From assembly GCF_024810105.1 (NCBI RefSeq), contig NZ_JANUDX010000002.1, positions 248,001-312,000 of the forward strand: a DNA stretch of 64,000 nucleotides. Reading direction: 5' to 3'. The position numbers and the translations under genes were made by a program. This document shows, one piece after another, positions 9,366-16,362 of the stretch. The DNA comes from Stenotrophomonas sp. BIGb0135 (GTDB taxonomy: Bacteria; Pseudomonadota; Gammaproteobacteria; Xanthomonadales; Xanthomonadaceae). How positions within the stretch are numbered: position 1 is the stretch's first letter; the number at the start of each line of letters is the position of its first letter. Below the pieces are notes generated by a model. The model ran no database searches and was not told the DNA's origin. It saw only the letters and a program-made list of their open reading frames with translations.

Positions 9366-9889
9366 ATCAGGAATCGAATTGCGTTGATCGCAATGAGGTG
9401 GAGAAAATGCTGAGTGATCAGCAGTTCCCAGCTTTCCCTTTCAAGGACGAGACATGGCGAGGGCTGTTCTTCAATCGTGATCTTCATGGGCTTGGAGGGG
9501 TGCCAAAAAGCATCTTTGATGCCTTGATAAACCAGCTCGAAGCGCGAGGCGCGATGCCGCTGTGGTTTGTTCCTGCGGTAACAGTAAGCTCGGGCGAGGA
9601 TGTGTTTCCGTATGCCGATATCGATGGGTGGGGTCGATATGTTGATCTTCTTGGCTGTTTAGGTTTCTTTCCGGAGTACTACTTGGTACCAGCTGATCGA
9701 TCAATTCTGCTGTGGTTTGATCCTGAGACAGTTCTGGTGGGCGGTGGAGCAGAATTAATCAGCGCGATTGCGGGTAACTGTGGCGGGGAGGAACTGGCGC
9801 GACTCTCGGTAAAGGAGTTTGGTGTCACATTGGATGATCACTGTTCTGATGTAGCAGTTTTTATCAAGCGCATCAGTGGCCTGGATTGA
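9362..9889 (+). CDS. putative immunity protein of RHS unit 1
   Basis: An acidic, probably cytoplasmic protein of 175 residues whose ATG overlaps the stop of the RHS tip by four bases. That is the arrangement expected for a toxin-immunity pair. It is rich in aromatic and acidic residues ('YADIDGWGRYVDLLGCLGF'), with no signal peptide or membrane segment. I do not recognise the family. The immunity role is inferred from position only. Confidence 0.65.
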   Translation: MNQESNCVDRNEVEKMLSDQQFPAFPFKDETWRGLFFNRDLHGLGGVPKSIFDALINQLEARGAMPLWFVPAVTVSSGEDVFPYADIDGWGRYVDLLGCLGFFPEYYLVPADRSILLWFDPETVLVGGGAELISAIAGNCGGEELARLSVKEFGVTLDDHCSDVAVFIKRISGLD

Positions 9890-9904
9890 TCTCGAGAGCT
9901 GCTC

Positions 9905-10063
9905 GTGGAAAATGCGGAATGGGAGCCATGGAAGCAGTCGGTAAACGTTAGACACGGTGCCCCGCAAGTGTGGGTGTTGGACATCCGTTTGGTCACGGAC
10001 AACAACGTGCAGCTCTACATTGAGGATGGAGAGGTGTTTGAAGTGAACCTGAGTAGAGTGTAG
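9905..10063 (+). pseudogene. C-terminal fragment of an unidentified gene ending in the tRNA repeat
   Basis: A 52-codon open frame, in phase with the preceding immunity gene but beyond its stop. It has a beta-strand-like, hydrophobic/acidic pattern ('VWVLDIRLVTDNNVQLYI'). The stop codon TAG at 10061-10063 is the first triplet of the tRNA-derived repeat. It looks like the tail of an older immunity-type gene cut by the cassette junction. No good ribosome site is seen. Confidence 0.4.
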
Positions 10064-10094
10064 GTCGCAGGTTCGACTCCTGTTTCCGGCACCA
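10061..10094 (+). repeat. tRNA-Thr 3'-end copy (junction 1)
   Basis: 34 bases aligned to 8122-8155 of the true tRNA, with three differences. Two of them pair across the T stem (GTAGG/CCTAT becomes GCAGG/CCTGT). The copy retains the acceptor 3' strand TTCCGGC and ACCA. No 5' half of a tRNA precedes it, so it is not a gene. It is the boundary between units 1 and 2. Confidence 0.9.
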
Positions 10095-10101
10095 GTTGTA
10101 C

Positions 10102-10130
10102 AAAAGCCCCGGCCCAGGTCGGGGCTTTTT
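10102..10130 (+). terminator. duplicated tRNA terminator (unit 2)
   Basis: Stem AAAAGCCCCG/CGGGGCTTTT plus T run, at the same distance from ACCA as the native terminator. It will stop read-through from unit 1 into the RHS gene of unit 2. Confidence 0.8.
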
Positions 10131-10178
10131 GTTTGGGCAGGCAGCGCCGGGCCATGCCCGGCGGAATGCCGGCAACCC

Positions 10179-10202
10179 GTAGTGCCAGCCCATGGCTGGC
10201 AG
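10179..10202 (+). repeat. GTAG (SMAG-type) REP palindrome in unit 2 leader
   Basis: GTAGTGCCAGCCCATGGCTGG, identical to the second palindrome of unit 1. A degenerate partner palindrome (GCCGGGC/GCCCGGC) precedes it at about 10147. Confidence 0.75.
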
Positions 10203-10307
10203 CTCCCAATTTCCGAGTCTCGCGGCCTACTCGCCCGCCGGCTTCCCAGGCGCTCAGCACCGCGCCCTGTTCCTGACCTGGCAACCGCAGCCGGCGATTC
10301 CTGTGCT

Positions 10308-11288
10308 ATGAATACACGGCCTTGCTTCAAGGCACTTTCAGGGATTGGAAGGATGCGCAGGTTCGGGGGAACTGCAAGCGGTGTGTCGACCCGCTTCAGG
10401 GGAATTGAAGGTCGAATTCGGAAGCTGGGAGCGTTTGGCGCTTGGCTGAGCTGCGTGCTGCTGATTGGCCTTGGCGTGTCGCCAGCCGCAATTGCCCAAA
10501 CGACGGTCACGTACATCCACACCGATGCACTGGGCTCGGTTGTGGCCGAGAGCGATGCCAGTGGCAACGTAATCAAGCGCTATGACTACGAGCCGTATGG
10601 AGCGGTGGTTGGTGGCCAAGTTGAAGATGGCCCGGGGTACACAGGACATGTGAGCGATGCGGCAACTGGGTTGAGCTACATGCAGCAGCGGTACATGGAT
10701 CCGCAGTTGGGGGTGTTCCTGTCTGTGGACCCGGTCACACCACACGACAATCCTGGATCGTCCTTCAACCGATTCAAATACGCTGCAAACAATCCTTACC
10801 GGTTTAATGACCCTGACGGTCGTCAGGAGCGTGCAGCCGAGCGACACGCTGATTCGGTAGCAAGCGATCCTGCCGCGTACAACACATTTGGTCCCGCGGC
10901 CCTTGTGTTGACCTACGCGATAATTCGAGCAACTCCCGTCGTTGGTCCTGCCGCCGCCTCGTTGATGTCAGGCGCGATCGACTCTGCACAACAGTCTCGC
11001 GCACTACCCGCACCAACAGCAGCGGCGTCAACATCTGCTGCAGTTGCCGCTCCAGCACCTGCTTCCTCTCCAAATTTTGTTGTCTCATCAAACGGTACGG
11101 CGTTTCCTGTGCCCCCAGGCTCAACAGGCCCCTCTCCAGTGAAAAATCCGGGGGGGAAGCAAACCGGTGTCGCCTTTACAGGTGGCGCGGGGGGCGCCAA
11201 CCGACAAGTGGCAACCATGCGGATGATGGATCCGACGCCGCCGAGGGGGGGGCAGTCCCGGATACCCGGCGGGCTACATCAAATATGA
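10308..11288 (+). CDS. minimal secreted RHS-core toxin, unit 2 (frame-shifted at a G8 tract)
   Basis: 326 residues as read. It has the same plan as unit 1 with the amber position intact: basic n-region, hydrophobic segment ending 'PAAIAQ' (about residue 64), RHS-associated core with 'GLSYMQQRYMDPQLG' and 'NPYRFNDPDG', then an Ala/Ser/Pro-rich linker. Near the end the frame runs through GGGGGGGG (11245-11252) and ends in 'RIPGGLHQI'. Removing one G opens the frame to TAG 11365-11367 and yields a coherent tip with 'GYIKYENAGKQGVDP' and 'GKTLPNSKSHFP', a pattern common at polymorphic toxin ends. The full toxin would then be 352 residues and stop 15 bases before its immunity gene. ATG 10308 corresponds to ATG 8370 of unit 1. 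Confidence 0.8.
   Translation: MNTRPCFKALSGIGRMRRFGGTASGVSTRFRGIEGRIRKLGAFGAWLSCVLLIGLGVSPAAIAQTTVTYIHTDALGSVVAESDASGNVIKRYDYEPYGAVVGGQVEDGPGYTGHVSDAATGLSYMQQRYMDPQLGVFLSVDPVTPHDNPGSSFNRFKYAANNPYRFNDPDGRQERAAERHADSVASDPAAYNTFGPAALVLTYAIIRATPVVGPAAASLMSGAIDSAQQSRALPAPTAAASTSAAVAAPAPASSPNFVVSSNGTAFPVPPGSTGPSPVKNPGGKQTGVAFTGGAGGANRQVATMRMMDPTPPRGGQSRIPGGLHQI
11245..11252 (+). repeat. G8 homopolymer inside the RHS toxin gene
   Basis: Eight consecutive G placed exactly where the toxin reading frame is lost. A G7 tract lies upstream in the same gene (11150-11156). Slippage here would switch the toxin tip on or off. Confidence 0.8.
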
Positions 11289-11382
11289 GAACGCAGGTAA
11301 GCAAGGTGTTGATCCATATTCAGGAAAGACGCTACCCAATTCCAAGTCGCATTTTCCAATCAAGTAGCGTGAGAAACGTCAC

Positions 11383-11715
11383 ATGAACGAGCATCGATCA
11401 GACACTTTTCAACATCTCAAGGGCAAGTATGTAACGTTGACCGTCGAGGATGAGCAGCTTCGGGTTGGAACTGATGATGGATGGTCGCTTCATATTTATA
11501 ACGGATACACGCTCTCCTGCGGCGAGCGGGTGGGCGCACTGACACATGCGTCGCTCCGATTGAAGTTGGTCGATTGCCTGGTCGATGACGTCAAAATGAC
11601 CATGATGTTTTCGGGCGATAAATTTCTCACCGTCGACTTGACGGACGACGGATACTCCGGGCCGGAAGCCATGCAGCTGAACGGGCCCGACGGTAGCATC
11701 GTTATCTGGAGCTGA
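11383..11715 (+). CDS. putative immunity protein of RHS unit 2
   Basis: 110 residues, small and acidic, with alternating beta-type hydrophobic pattern ('HLKGKYVTLTVEDEQL', 'NGPDGSIVIW'). It starts 15 bases after the restored toxin stop. The 3' half is duplicated as a fragment at 15062-15248, so this gene was carried on more than one cassette. Family not recognised; the role is inferred from position. Confidence 0.65.
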   Translation: MNEHRSDTFQHLKGKYVTLTVEDEQLRVGTDDGWSLHIYNGYTLSCGERVGALTHASLRLKLVDCLVDDVKMTMMFSGDKFLTVDLTDDGYSGPEAMQLNGPDGSIVIWS

Positions 11716-11851
11716 GTCTGCTTCTTCAGATAATGATGGATAGCGCATTTCTGAAGATAATGAAATGGCAAGGACGAACGCATCTTAGCTGCATGCGGTG
11801 TCAGTGAACTTGCCCGTGCGTGGTCTCGGATATCTCATTGACCGCGGCCGT

Positions 11852-12056
11852 GAGCTGTTACATGTAGCAGCGGTACATGGATCCGAACTTGGGCTTGTTC
11901 CTGTCGGTGGATCCGGTCACGGCGTATGAGCAGCCTTTGGGGAAGTTCAATCGGCACCTGTACGCGAACGGTCGCGACACCAACAGTTCAGGTGGGAAGA
12001 GCATGGACATTCCCGGTAACGGAAATAAACCACATGAAACCCTTCACTACGATTGA
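11852..12056 (+). pseudogene. RHS-core remnant with short tip (unit 2b)
   Basis: The sequence resumes inside the RHS core just before TAG 11865-11867, which sits at the same Gln codon that is amber in unit 1. It continues in frame from ATG 11877 as 'MDPNLGLFLSVDPV' and 'FNRHLYANG', then a short tip to TGA 12054-12056. No signal peptide or tRNA repeat precedes it. Its end overlaps the start of the next immunity-like gene. It is a truncated older unit fused behind unit 2. Confidence 0.7.
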
Positions 12057-12555
12057 TTCTCTGGCTGATTGGTCGCTCTACCTTCCAGCGCAGCTTAAAG
12101 GGCTGGATTCTTTCGATCAACTTGATTTGTTGCGTGGGGCGGAAGTAACGCGTTGCTACATTCCTGCTGCTCAGCGCTCGGATCTTGCGTGGTGGGCCTG
12201 TCTGGAGTTCAGTTCTGGATGCTCACTTGAAATTACTTCATCCAGCACCCTGGTTCGTGGCTGGGATGAGTATGGGACGATCAATCTTGCTTTGGCGCCA
12301 AGTGCCGTCAGCGATGGGGATCAGGTTGGCCTCTCAGAACCGGTGGGCTTTGTGGTAGGCCAGATCAGCATCCTCCGGTGGCAACGTGATGGCATCCTTG
12401 TCGATGCGGGAATAGAGTTCCGTTCAAAGGATGGCGGAGAGGTATTAAGTGTAGTAGCTGTCGACATTCCCGGTGCCTTTTCGATGTCGTTTCCTGGTGG
12501 AGCCCCCAAAAATTGGCAGTTCCCTGCGGACGAGTACGCGCGGGTAGATGTATGA
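12034..12555 (+). CDS. orphan immunity-like protein (unit 2b)
   Basis: 173 residues, acidic and Trp/Ser-rich, with no export signal. It begins within the tail of an RHS remnant and its TGA (12553-12555) abuts the next tRNA 3' repeat. ATG 12034 is used because longer frames run through the RHS remnant. Unknown family. Position suggests an immunity gene whose toxin has been lost. Confidence 0.55.
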   Translation: MKPFTTIDSLADWSLYLPAQLKGLDSFDQLDLLRGAEVTRCYIPAAQRSDLAWWACLEFSSGCSLEITSSSTLVRGWDEYGTINLALAPSAVSDGDQVGLSEPVGFVVGQISILRWQRDGILVDAGIEFRSKDGGEVLSVVAVDIPGAFSMSFPGGAPKNWQFPADEYARVDV

Positions 12556-12594
12556 ATGCTTAGGTCGTAGGTTCGACTCCTGTTTCCGGCACCG
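12555..12594 (+). repeat. tRNA-Thr 3'-end copy (junction 2)
   Basis: 40 bases aligned with 8116-8155 with four mismatches; it extends further into the anticodon stem (AATGC) than the other copies. The last base is G in place of A of CCA. It directly follows the stop codon of the preceding gene. Confidence 0.88.
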
Positions 12595-12870
12595 GTTGTA
12601 GAAAAGTCCAGCCTTGGTCGGGGCTTTTTGTTTGGGGCGACACGGCCGTTGGTAGTGCCGGCCGCTGGCCGGCAACCTCAGCCCCGCTTGATGCGCCTTG
12701 GCTGATGTCGCCACCGCGACCCGATCCGGCTTCGCTGGCGCTTAGCGCCAAGAGCGCTGCTCCCGTCAGGATGGGGTAATTGGCCTCAATCGCACCGTTG
12801 GATTCCTGGCCGATCGTTCCTGTGAGATCGATACCAAGCCTTGCTTGAAGGCATGGTCATGCTCCCGGTG
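12595..12870 (+). other. degenerate cassette leader of unit 3 (terminator, REP, RHS 5' remnant)
   Basis: Colinear with the leaders at 8156 and 10095. A damaged terminator (mismatched stem ending GGGGCTTTTTG at about 12630) comes first, then a GTAG palindrome with core CCGGCCGCTGGCCGG (12652-12677). Next is a diverged stretch, then 'CAAGCCTTGCTTGAAGGCA' matching the first codons of the RHS gene, with its ATG lost. The rest of the RHS gene is missing. Confidence 0.65.
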
Positions 12871-12932
12871 TAACCAATGCCGACGGAACCCCATGGCTTC
12901 CGATCAAACAATGAGTTGGAGCGACGTAAATC

Positions 12933-13295
12933 ATGGAAACGGAAACTGCGATCATTGAGATGACGAAGCTTGTGCGGGAATTTGCGCTAGGTTCCGTTAA
13001 TGCCCATGCTTTCATTGAGCAATACTCCAATTTTTACTACTACGAAGCTCTGGACGGACATGAAGCTTCAAGTGCGCTGCATCCCGAGAGCATGATGAAG
13101 CTCGGGCCCGCTATCGAGCTGCATCGCCGCGTTCAAGAAGATGTGGTGAACAAGATCTCGTTCGATGCGGGGCTTTCAACTGAAGCGATGAGGAGGGCTG
13201 GGCGACTCTCCCCGGCGGAGGCGCGGGAGCACGCACTGAGGATATGTGCAGATGTTGGGATTGAAGTCGTTCTGTCGGCGATCAATGCCGCATGA
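12933..13295 (+). CDS. small orphan immunity-like protein (unit 3)
   Basis: 120 residues, largely alpha-helical by pattern, with an aromatic cluster 'FYYYEALDGHE' and 'AGRLSPAEAREHALRICAD'. No signal or membrane segment. It sits where an immunity gene would be after the deleted RHS gene of unit 3. I do not recognise the family. ATG 12933 has only a weak upstream purine stretch. Confidence 0.5.
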   Translation: METETAIIEMTKLVREFALGSVNAHAFIEQYSNFYYYEALDGHEASSALHPESMMKLGPAIELHRRVQEDVVNKISFDAGLSTEAMRRAGRLSPAEAREHALRICADVGIEVVLSAINAA

Positions 13296-13466
13296 AGCCG
13301 TCCGGCGACAGGTTGTCACCGCACGGCGACGAGGCAGCAGTGGCGGAAGTCGCTAGCTGCAGCGGAGTCGAATGGCTAGCCGTGCTTGCCGAGCGGGAGA
13401 TGATCTCCAGACTGACCTGCTTGCGGACGATCCTCATCCAAACACCGCCTCGCATCCTGCGCTAAG

Positions 13467-13802
13467 TTGACCAGTAAGGTCAGGGGTTACTTTCAAGCAA
13501 GCCAGTCCGGTGATTCTCGCGGAACGACCGATCGCCCGGCGCCATCGGGTGCGTGTGGCAACTGTGGGGGAGAGACAACTGATAAAGTGGGCACCATCGC
13601 TAGCGATACGGGCCGGTCAGCTCACGACGTCAAGGATGCGATTCACTCAGCGAAGGAAAATTTGCCGAAGTCAAGTGAGTGGCGAAACCCGGGCGTTGAA
13701 GTTTGTGAAGCTGTGGCGAATTTTGTCCTGAGGTCTCGGGTGGTAATTTCGGTGATTCTATTGGAAACATACATGACTGACCGATTTCTTCAGCATCGCT
13801 GA
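13467..13802 (+). pseudogene. frame-shifted polymorphic toxin tip (unit 3)
   Basis: The open frame encodes 'GRSAHDVKDAIHSAKENL' and 'EWRNPGVEVC' and then loses sense. In the neighbouring frame the sequence continues 'CGEFCPEVSGGNFGDSIGNI' and stops at TGA. The joined reading RNPGVEVC..CGE..P..GG..GDSIGNIHD has the shape of a common RHS/CDI toxin C-terminus. A one-base deletion near 13706 explains it. No RHS core precedes it. A DUF4279 gene, its likely immunity partner, follows. A second, shorter copy of this tail is at about 15700-15840. Confidence 0.6.
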
Positions 13803-13837
13803 GGTAGTTTGGTGAGGGACTAGGAGTCTGATCGCGC

Positions 13838-14242
13838 ATGGCCTGTATTCGAACTTATGTGACGCTGAGAATCTTTTCTGAATCGTTTGATGTCGGCGCA
13901 ATTGGAGCGGCATTGAACCTGGCGCCTACGAGCATCCGTTTGCGCGATGCTCTCTCTTCCAGGCGGTTTGAGAGAGAGGGTTCGCTATGGAAGTACTCGT
14001 CCAAAGGCCAGTTGGACTCGATGGATCCGCAAGATCATATCGATTGGCTGCTGAGCCGCCTGTCTGGATCCGAGAGTAAGTTTGATGATTTGCGGGATGC
14101 AGGGTGTGTTGTGGACGTATTCTGCTTCCTTGAAACGGGTGAGCAGGGTGGCTTCACCCTGACCAGTTTACAGATGGGGACGCTTTCTAGCCTGGGATTG
14201 GACTTGACTTGGGATATATATCGGGCTGAAGCGCAAGCTTAG
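13838..14242 (+). CDS. DUF4279-domain protein, likely immunity partner
   Basis: 134 residues matching the DUF4279 pattern along their whole length: an N-terminal beta strand ('YVTLRIFSESFDVGAI'), a central 'GSLWKYSSK', a helix 'DHIDWLLSRLSGSE', then 'GCVVDVFCFLETGEQGGFTL' and the C-terminal 'LGLDLTWDIY'. DUF4279 proteins are often found behind polymorphic toxins. It follows the frame-shifted toxin tip by about 35 bases. A paralogue lies at 15861. Confidence 0.75.
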   Translation: MACIRTYVTLRIFSESFDVGAIGAALNLAPTSIRLRDALSSRRFEREGSLWKYSSKGQLDSMDPQDHIDWLLSRLSGSESKFDDLRDAGCVVDVFCFLETGEQGGFTLTSLQMGTLSSLGLDLTWDIYRAEAQA

Positions 14243-14642
14243 GGGGTCCACTTGCAGGTTGCGGATGCTTCAGTCGATTGCACTTGAAATGACATCGGTC
14301 GCTGCGAGCTCTGGTTGCCATCCGACTCGATGGAGCGATTCTCTTTCCATGCTTGGGTCGGAATCGCGGTCGCCGGTTTCGACGTATACAGGCTTGAGAG
14401 CGGTCGCCTTGAACCGACGTAAAAAAGTTGATATTGCAGCAGACGTAATAGTGAGCAGTTCTGGATACTCAAGGCCATATCATGGAAGATCGTCGGGGGA
14501 CTAGGTTGCGGGCGAGAGATGAGGATTCCATCAGGTCGAATGACTCGGCCACTAAAGTCAAATTAAGTTAGTTTCGGGGTGTTTTCAGGGTTGACGGAAG
14601 GATTGACTCAATGCGTCTTGAGAAGAGTGCTCGGGGAAAGTA
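14243..14642. other. intergenic stretch without recognisable gene
   Basis: About 400 bases of lower-GC sequence between the DUF4279 gene and a lipoprotein gene. Short open frames exist on both strands, but none has a start with a ribosome site or a recognisable product. I see no RNA gene or repeat. It may be degraded cassette DNA. Confidence 0.5.
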
Positions 14643-15041
14643 ATGTTAATTCTTATTCAAAAACGTTCCTTGGCGGCAGTATTTGCCGTTGGTCTTCCGC
14701 TGTTGCTGGCTGCATGTTGGAATGATCGCTGCGAGGTTGTGGTAATCAACGAGGCGCCGAGTGTTGGCTTGGCGCAGCGATATTTTGAGGGGTTGATGAA
14801 GGAGGTCAATCTAGCCCCTGACTCTACTTTCAAGTCAGGGGGCGCATGGAGGCTTGTAATCGTGAATGCGAAACCCGATCAACGTCATAATGATGCGGGT
14901 GTGGATGGTTCTCTTCGGGTTGATTTTGAAGTGCACTCGCCTTCATCGAAGGTGCTGGCTGAGCGTTGCACGTCTCGATTCGATGAATGCATGCTTAGGA
15001 TAATCAAGGCGCTTCCGGCGCAATGCCGAATTCCGCGCTGA
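14643..15041 (+). CDS. small lipoprotein in the tRNA island
   Basis: 132 residues with a short basic n-region, a hydrophobic stretch and lipobox 'LLAAC' near residue 29, so it should be lipid-anchored. The remaining part is soluble and has three further Cys near the C-terminus ('ERCTSRFDEC', 'AQCRIPR'). Purines (GGGGAAAG) lie before ATG. Unknown function. Some toxin systems that act in the periplasm have lipoprotein immunity proteins, but nothing here proves that role. Confidence 0.55.
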   Translation: MLILIQKRSLAAVFAVGLPLLLAACWNDRCEVVVINEAPSVGLAQRYFEGLMKEVNLAPDSTFKSGGAWRLVIVNAKPDQRHNDAGVDGSLRVDFEVHSPSSKVLAERCTSRFDECMLRIIKALPAQCRIPR

Positions 15042-15057
15042 AAGAGCCTGCTTAACC

Positions 15058-15067
15058 GGGGGGGGGG
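15058..15067 (+). repeat. G10 homopolymer at a recombination junction
   Basis: Ten consecutive G. Immediately after it the sequence becomes homologous to the 3' half of the immunity gene at 11383-11715, so the tract marks a join between unrelated segments. Confidence 0.75.
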
Positions 15068-15248
15068 CGCACCGACAGATACGTCGATCCGATTGAAGCT
15101 GGTCGATTGCATGGTTGATGGGGTCGAAATGACCATCATTTTTTCGGGCGATAAATGTCTCACCGTCGACTTGACAGAAGACGGGTACTCCGGGCCGGAA
15201 GCCGTGCAGCTGAACGGGCCCGACGGAAGTACGGTCATCTGGAGCTGA
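15062..15248 (+). pseudogene. 3' fragment of the unit 2 immunity gene
   Basis: Closely similar to 11530-11715 at DNA and protein level ('RLKLVDCMVDGVEMTIIF', 'DGYSGPEAVQLNGPDG', 'VIWS' stop at 15246-15248). Similarity continues about 30 bases past the stop. The first half of the gene is missing, so it cannot be functional as such. Confidence 0.8.
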
Positions 15249-15345
15249 GCCTGCTTGTTCATATGATGATGAATAGCGTTGGCAATAATTCACCTGCGAT
15301 CAGAGGCGGCTTCATCGATCGTCATTGTGTGATGGTCTGGCAGCG

Positions 15346-15379
15346 TGGGTCGCAGGTTCGACTCCTGTTTCCGGTGCCA
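15346..15379 (+). repeat. tRNA-Thr 3'-end copy (junction 3)
   Basis: 34 bases aligned with 8122-8155 and closest to the copy at 10061 (same T-stem version GCAGG/CCTGT). It has a G in the variable loop and GGTGCCA in place of GGCACCA. The terminator behind it has decayed to AAGCCCTGGCCTCG. Confidence 0.85.
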
Positions 15380-15485
15380 GTTGGAATGATAAGCCCTGGC
15401 CTCGTTGTTGCTGGTCGCGGACGGTAGGCGCTTGGCTGTCGCGGACAGTGCTGACTGGCCTGGGTTGATCGCCTTCCGCTGTCGC

Positions 15486-15735
15486 CGAGGCGACGGACAC
15501 CTACATCCACTCGGACGCGTTGGGTTCGGTTGTGGCTGAGACCGAGGCCAATGGCGCCGTGATCGAGCGCCATGACTGCGAGCCCTGCGGTGCCGTTGTA
15601 GGTGGTCAGGTCACGGATGGGTCGGGGTACACAGGACATGTGGGCCACTCGGCCGCCGGGCTGAGGTACATGCAGCAGCGTATATGGATCCGCAACTGGG
15701 AAAGTCGAGTGAGCCGCGAAACCTGGATGTTTTAA
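15486..15735 (+). pseudogene. RHS-core remnant fused to a toxin tail (unit 4)
   Basis: Without signal peptide or start, the RHS core begins at 'TDTYIHSDALGSVVAE' and runs through 'GAVVGGQVTDGSGYTGHV' and 'YMQQR'. A one-base loss after 'MQQR' shifts the frame, which stops at 15735. In the unshifted frame the core 'MDPQLG' continues directly into 'KSSEPRNLDV', which aligns with 'KSSEWRNPGV' of the unit 3 toxin tip. An internal deletion has therefore joined core and toxin tail. Remnants of the 'CGEVYP' and 'GNLGDS' motifs follow up to about 15800. Confidence 0.7.
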
Positions 15736-15860
15736 GTGTGGCGAAGTTTATCCAAGGTGTGGCCTGGCAATCTCGGTGATTCTGTGGAAACGTACACGGC
15801 CGGCCGATTTCATCAGCATCGCTGAGCGGAGTCGGTGAATGACTGGGAGCTTGATCGTCC

Positions 15861-16196
15861 ATGACCTGTATTCGAACGTATGTGACGCTGAAAATATTTT
15901 CTGAGTCGTTTGATGTCGGTGCGATTGAGGCGGTATTGGGCTTGGCGCCTACCAGCATCCGTGTGCGCAATGCTCTCTCTCCAAGGCGGTTTGAGGGAGA
16001 GGGTTCGTTATGGAAGTACTCGTCCAAAGATCAGTTGGACTCGACGGATCCGCAGGATCATGTCGATTGGTTGCTGGGCCGCCTGTCTGGATCCGAGAGG
16101 ACGTTCGATCATTTACGTGCTGCCGGGTGTGCTGCGGACATAGTCTGTTTTCTTGAAGCTGGCGAGCAGGGTGGATTCACTCTGACCAGTTTGTAG
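15861..16196 (+). CDS. DUF4279-domain protein, truncated paralogue
   Basis: Paralogue of the protein at 13838 ('YVTLKIFSESFDVGAIEAVL', 'GSLWKYSSKDQLDS', 'EAGEQGGFTLTSL'). It ends at TAG 16194-16196 where the other copy has CAG. After the stop the frame continues to 16265 with the expected 'LGLGLTWDIY' end. It therefore lost about 22 residues by a Gln-to-amber change. The upstream 150 bases are also duplicated, so toxin tail and immunity gene moved together. Confidence 0.7.
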   Translation: MTCIRTYVTLKIFSESFDVGAIEAVLGLAPTSIRVRNALSPRRFEGEGSLWKYSSKDQLDSTDPQDHVDWLLGRLSGSERTFDHLRAAGCAADIVCFLEAGEQGGFTLTSL

Positions 16197-16362
16197 ATGG
16201 GGGCGCTTTGCAGCCTCGGGTTGGGCTTGACTTGGGACATATATCCGGCAGAAGTGCGAGATTAGGCCGTCCAGCGGTGCAGGCTCTTGCCGTTCCCGGC
16301 CAGCGGATGCACTGAACATTGAATTTAAGTGCATGAATCGCCAGCCGAGGCTCGCTTGATGG

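Noticed and set aside
10061..10094. Additional tRNA genes at 10061, 12555 and 15346
   Set aside because: Only the T arm and acceptor 3' strand are present, with no D arm, anticodon or 5' acceptor strand.
14259..14504. 81-residue open frame after the first DUF4279 gene
   Set aside because: Codon use is random, there is no ribosome site or recognisable pattern, and it has no counterpart behind the second DUF4279 copy.
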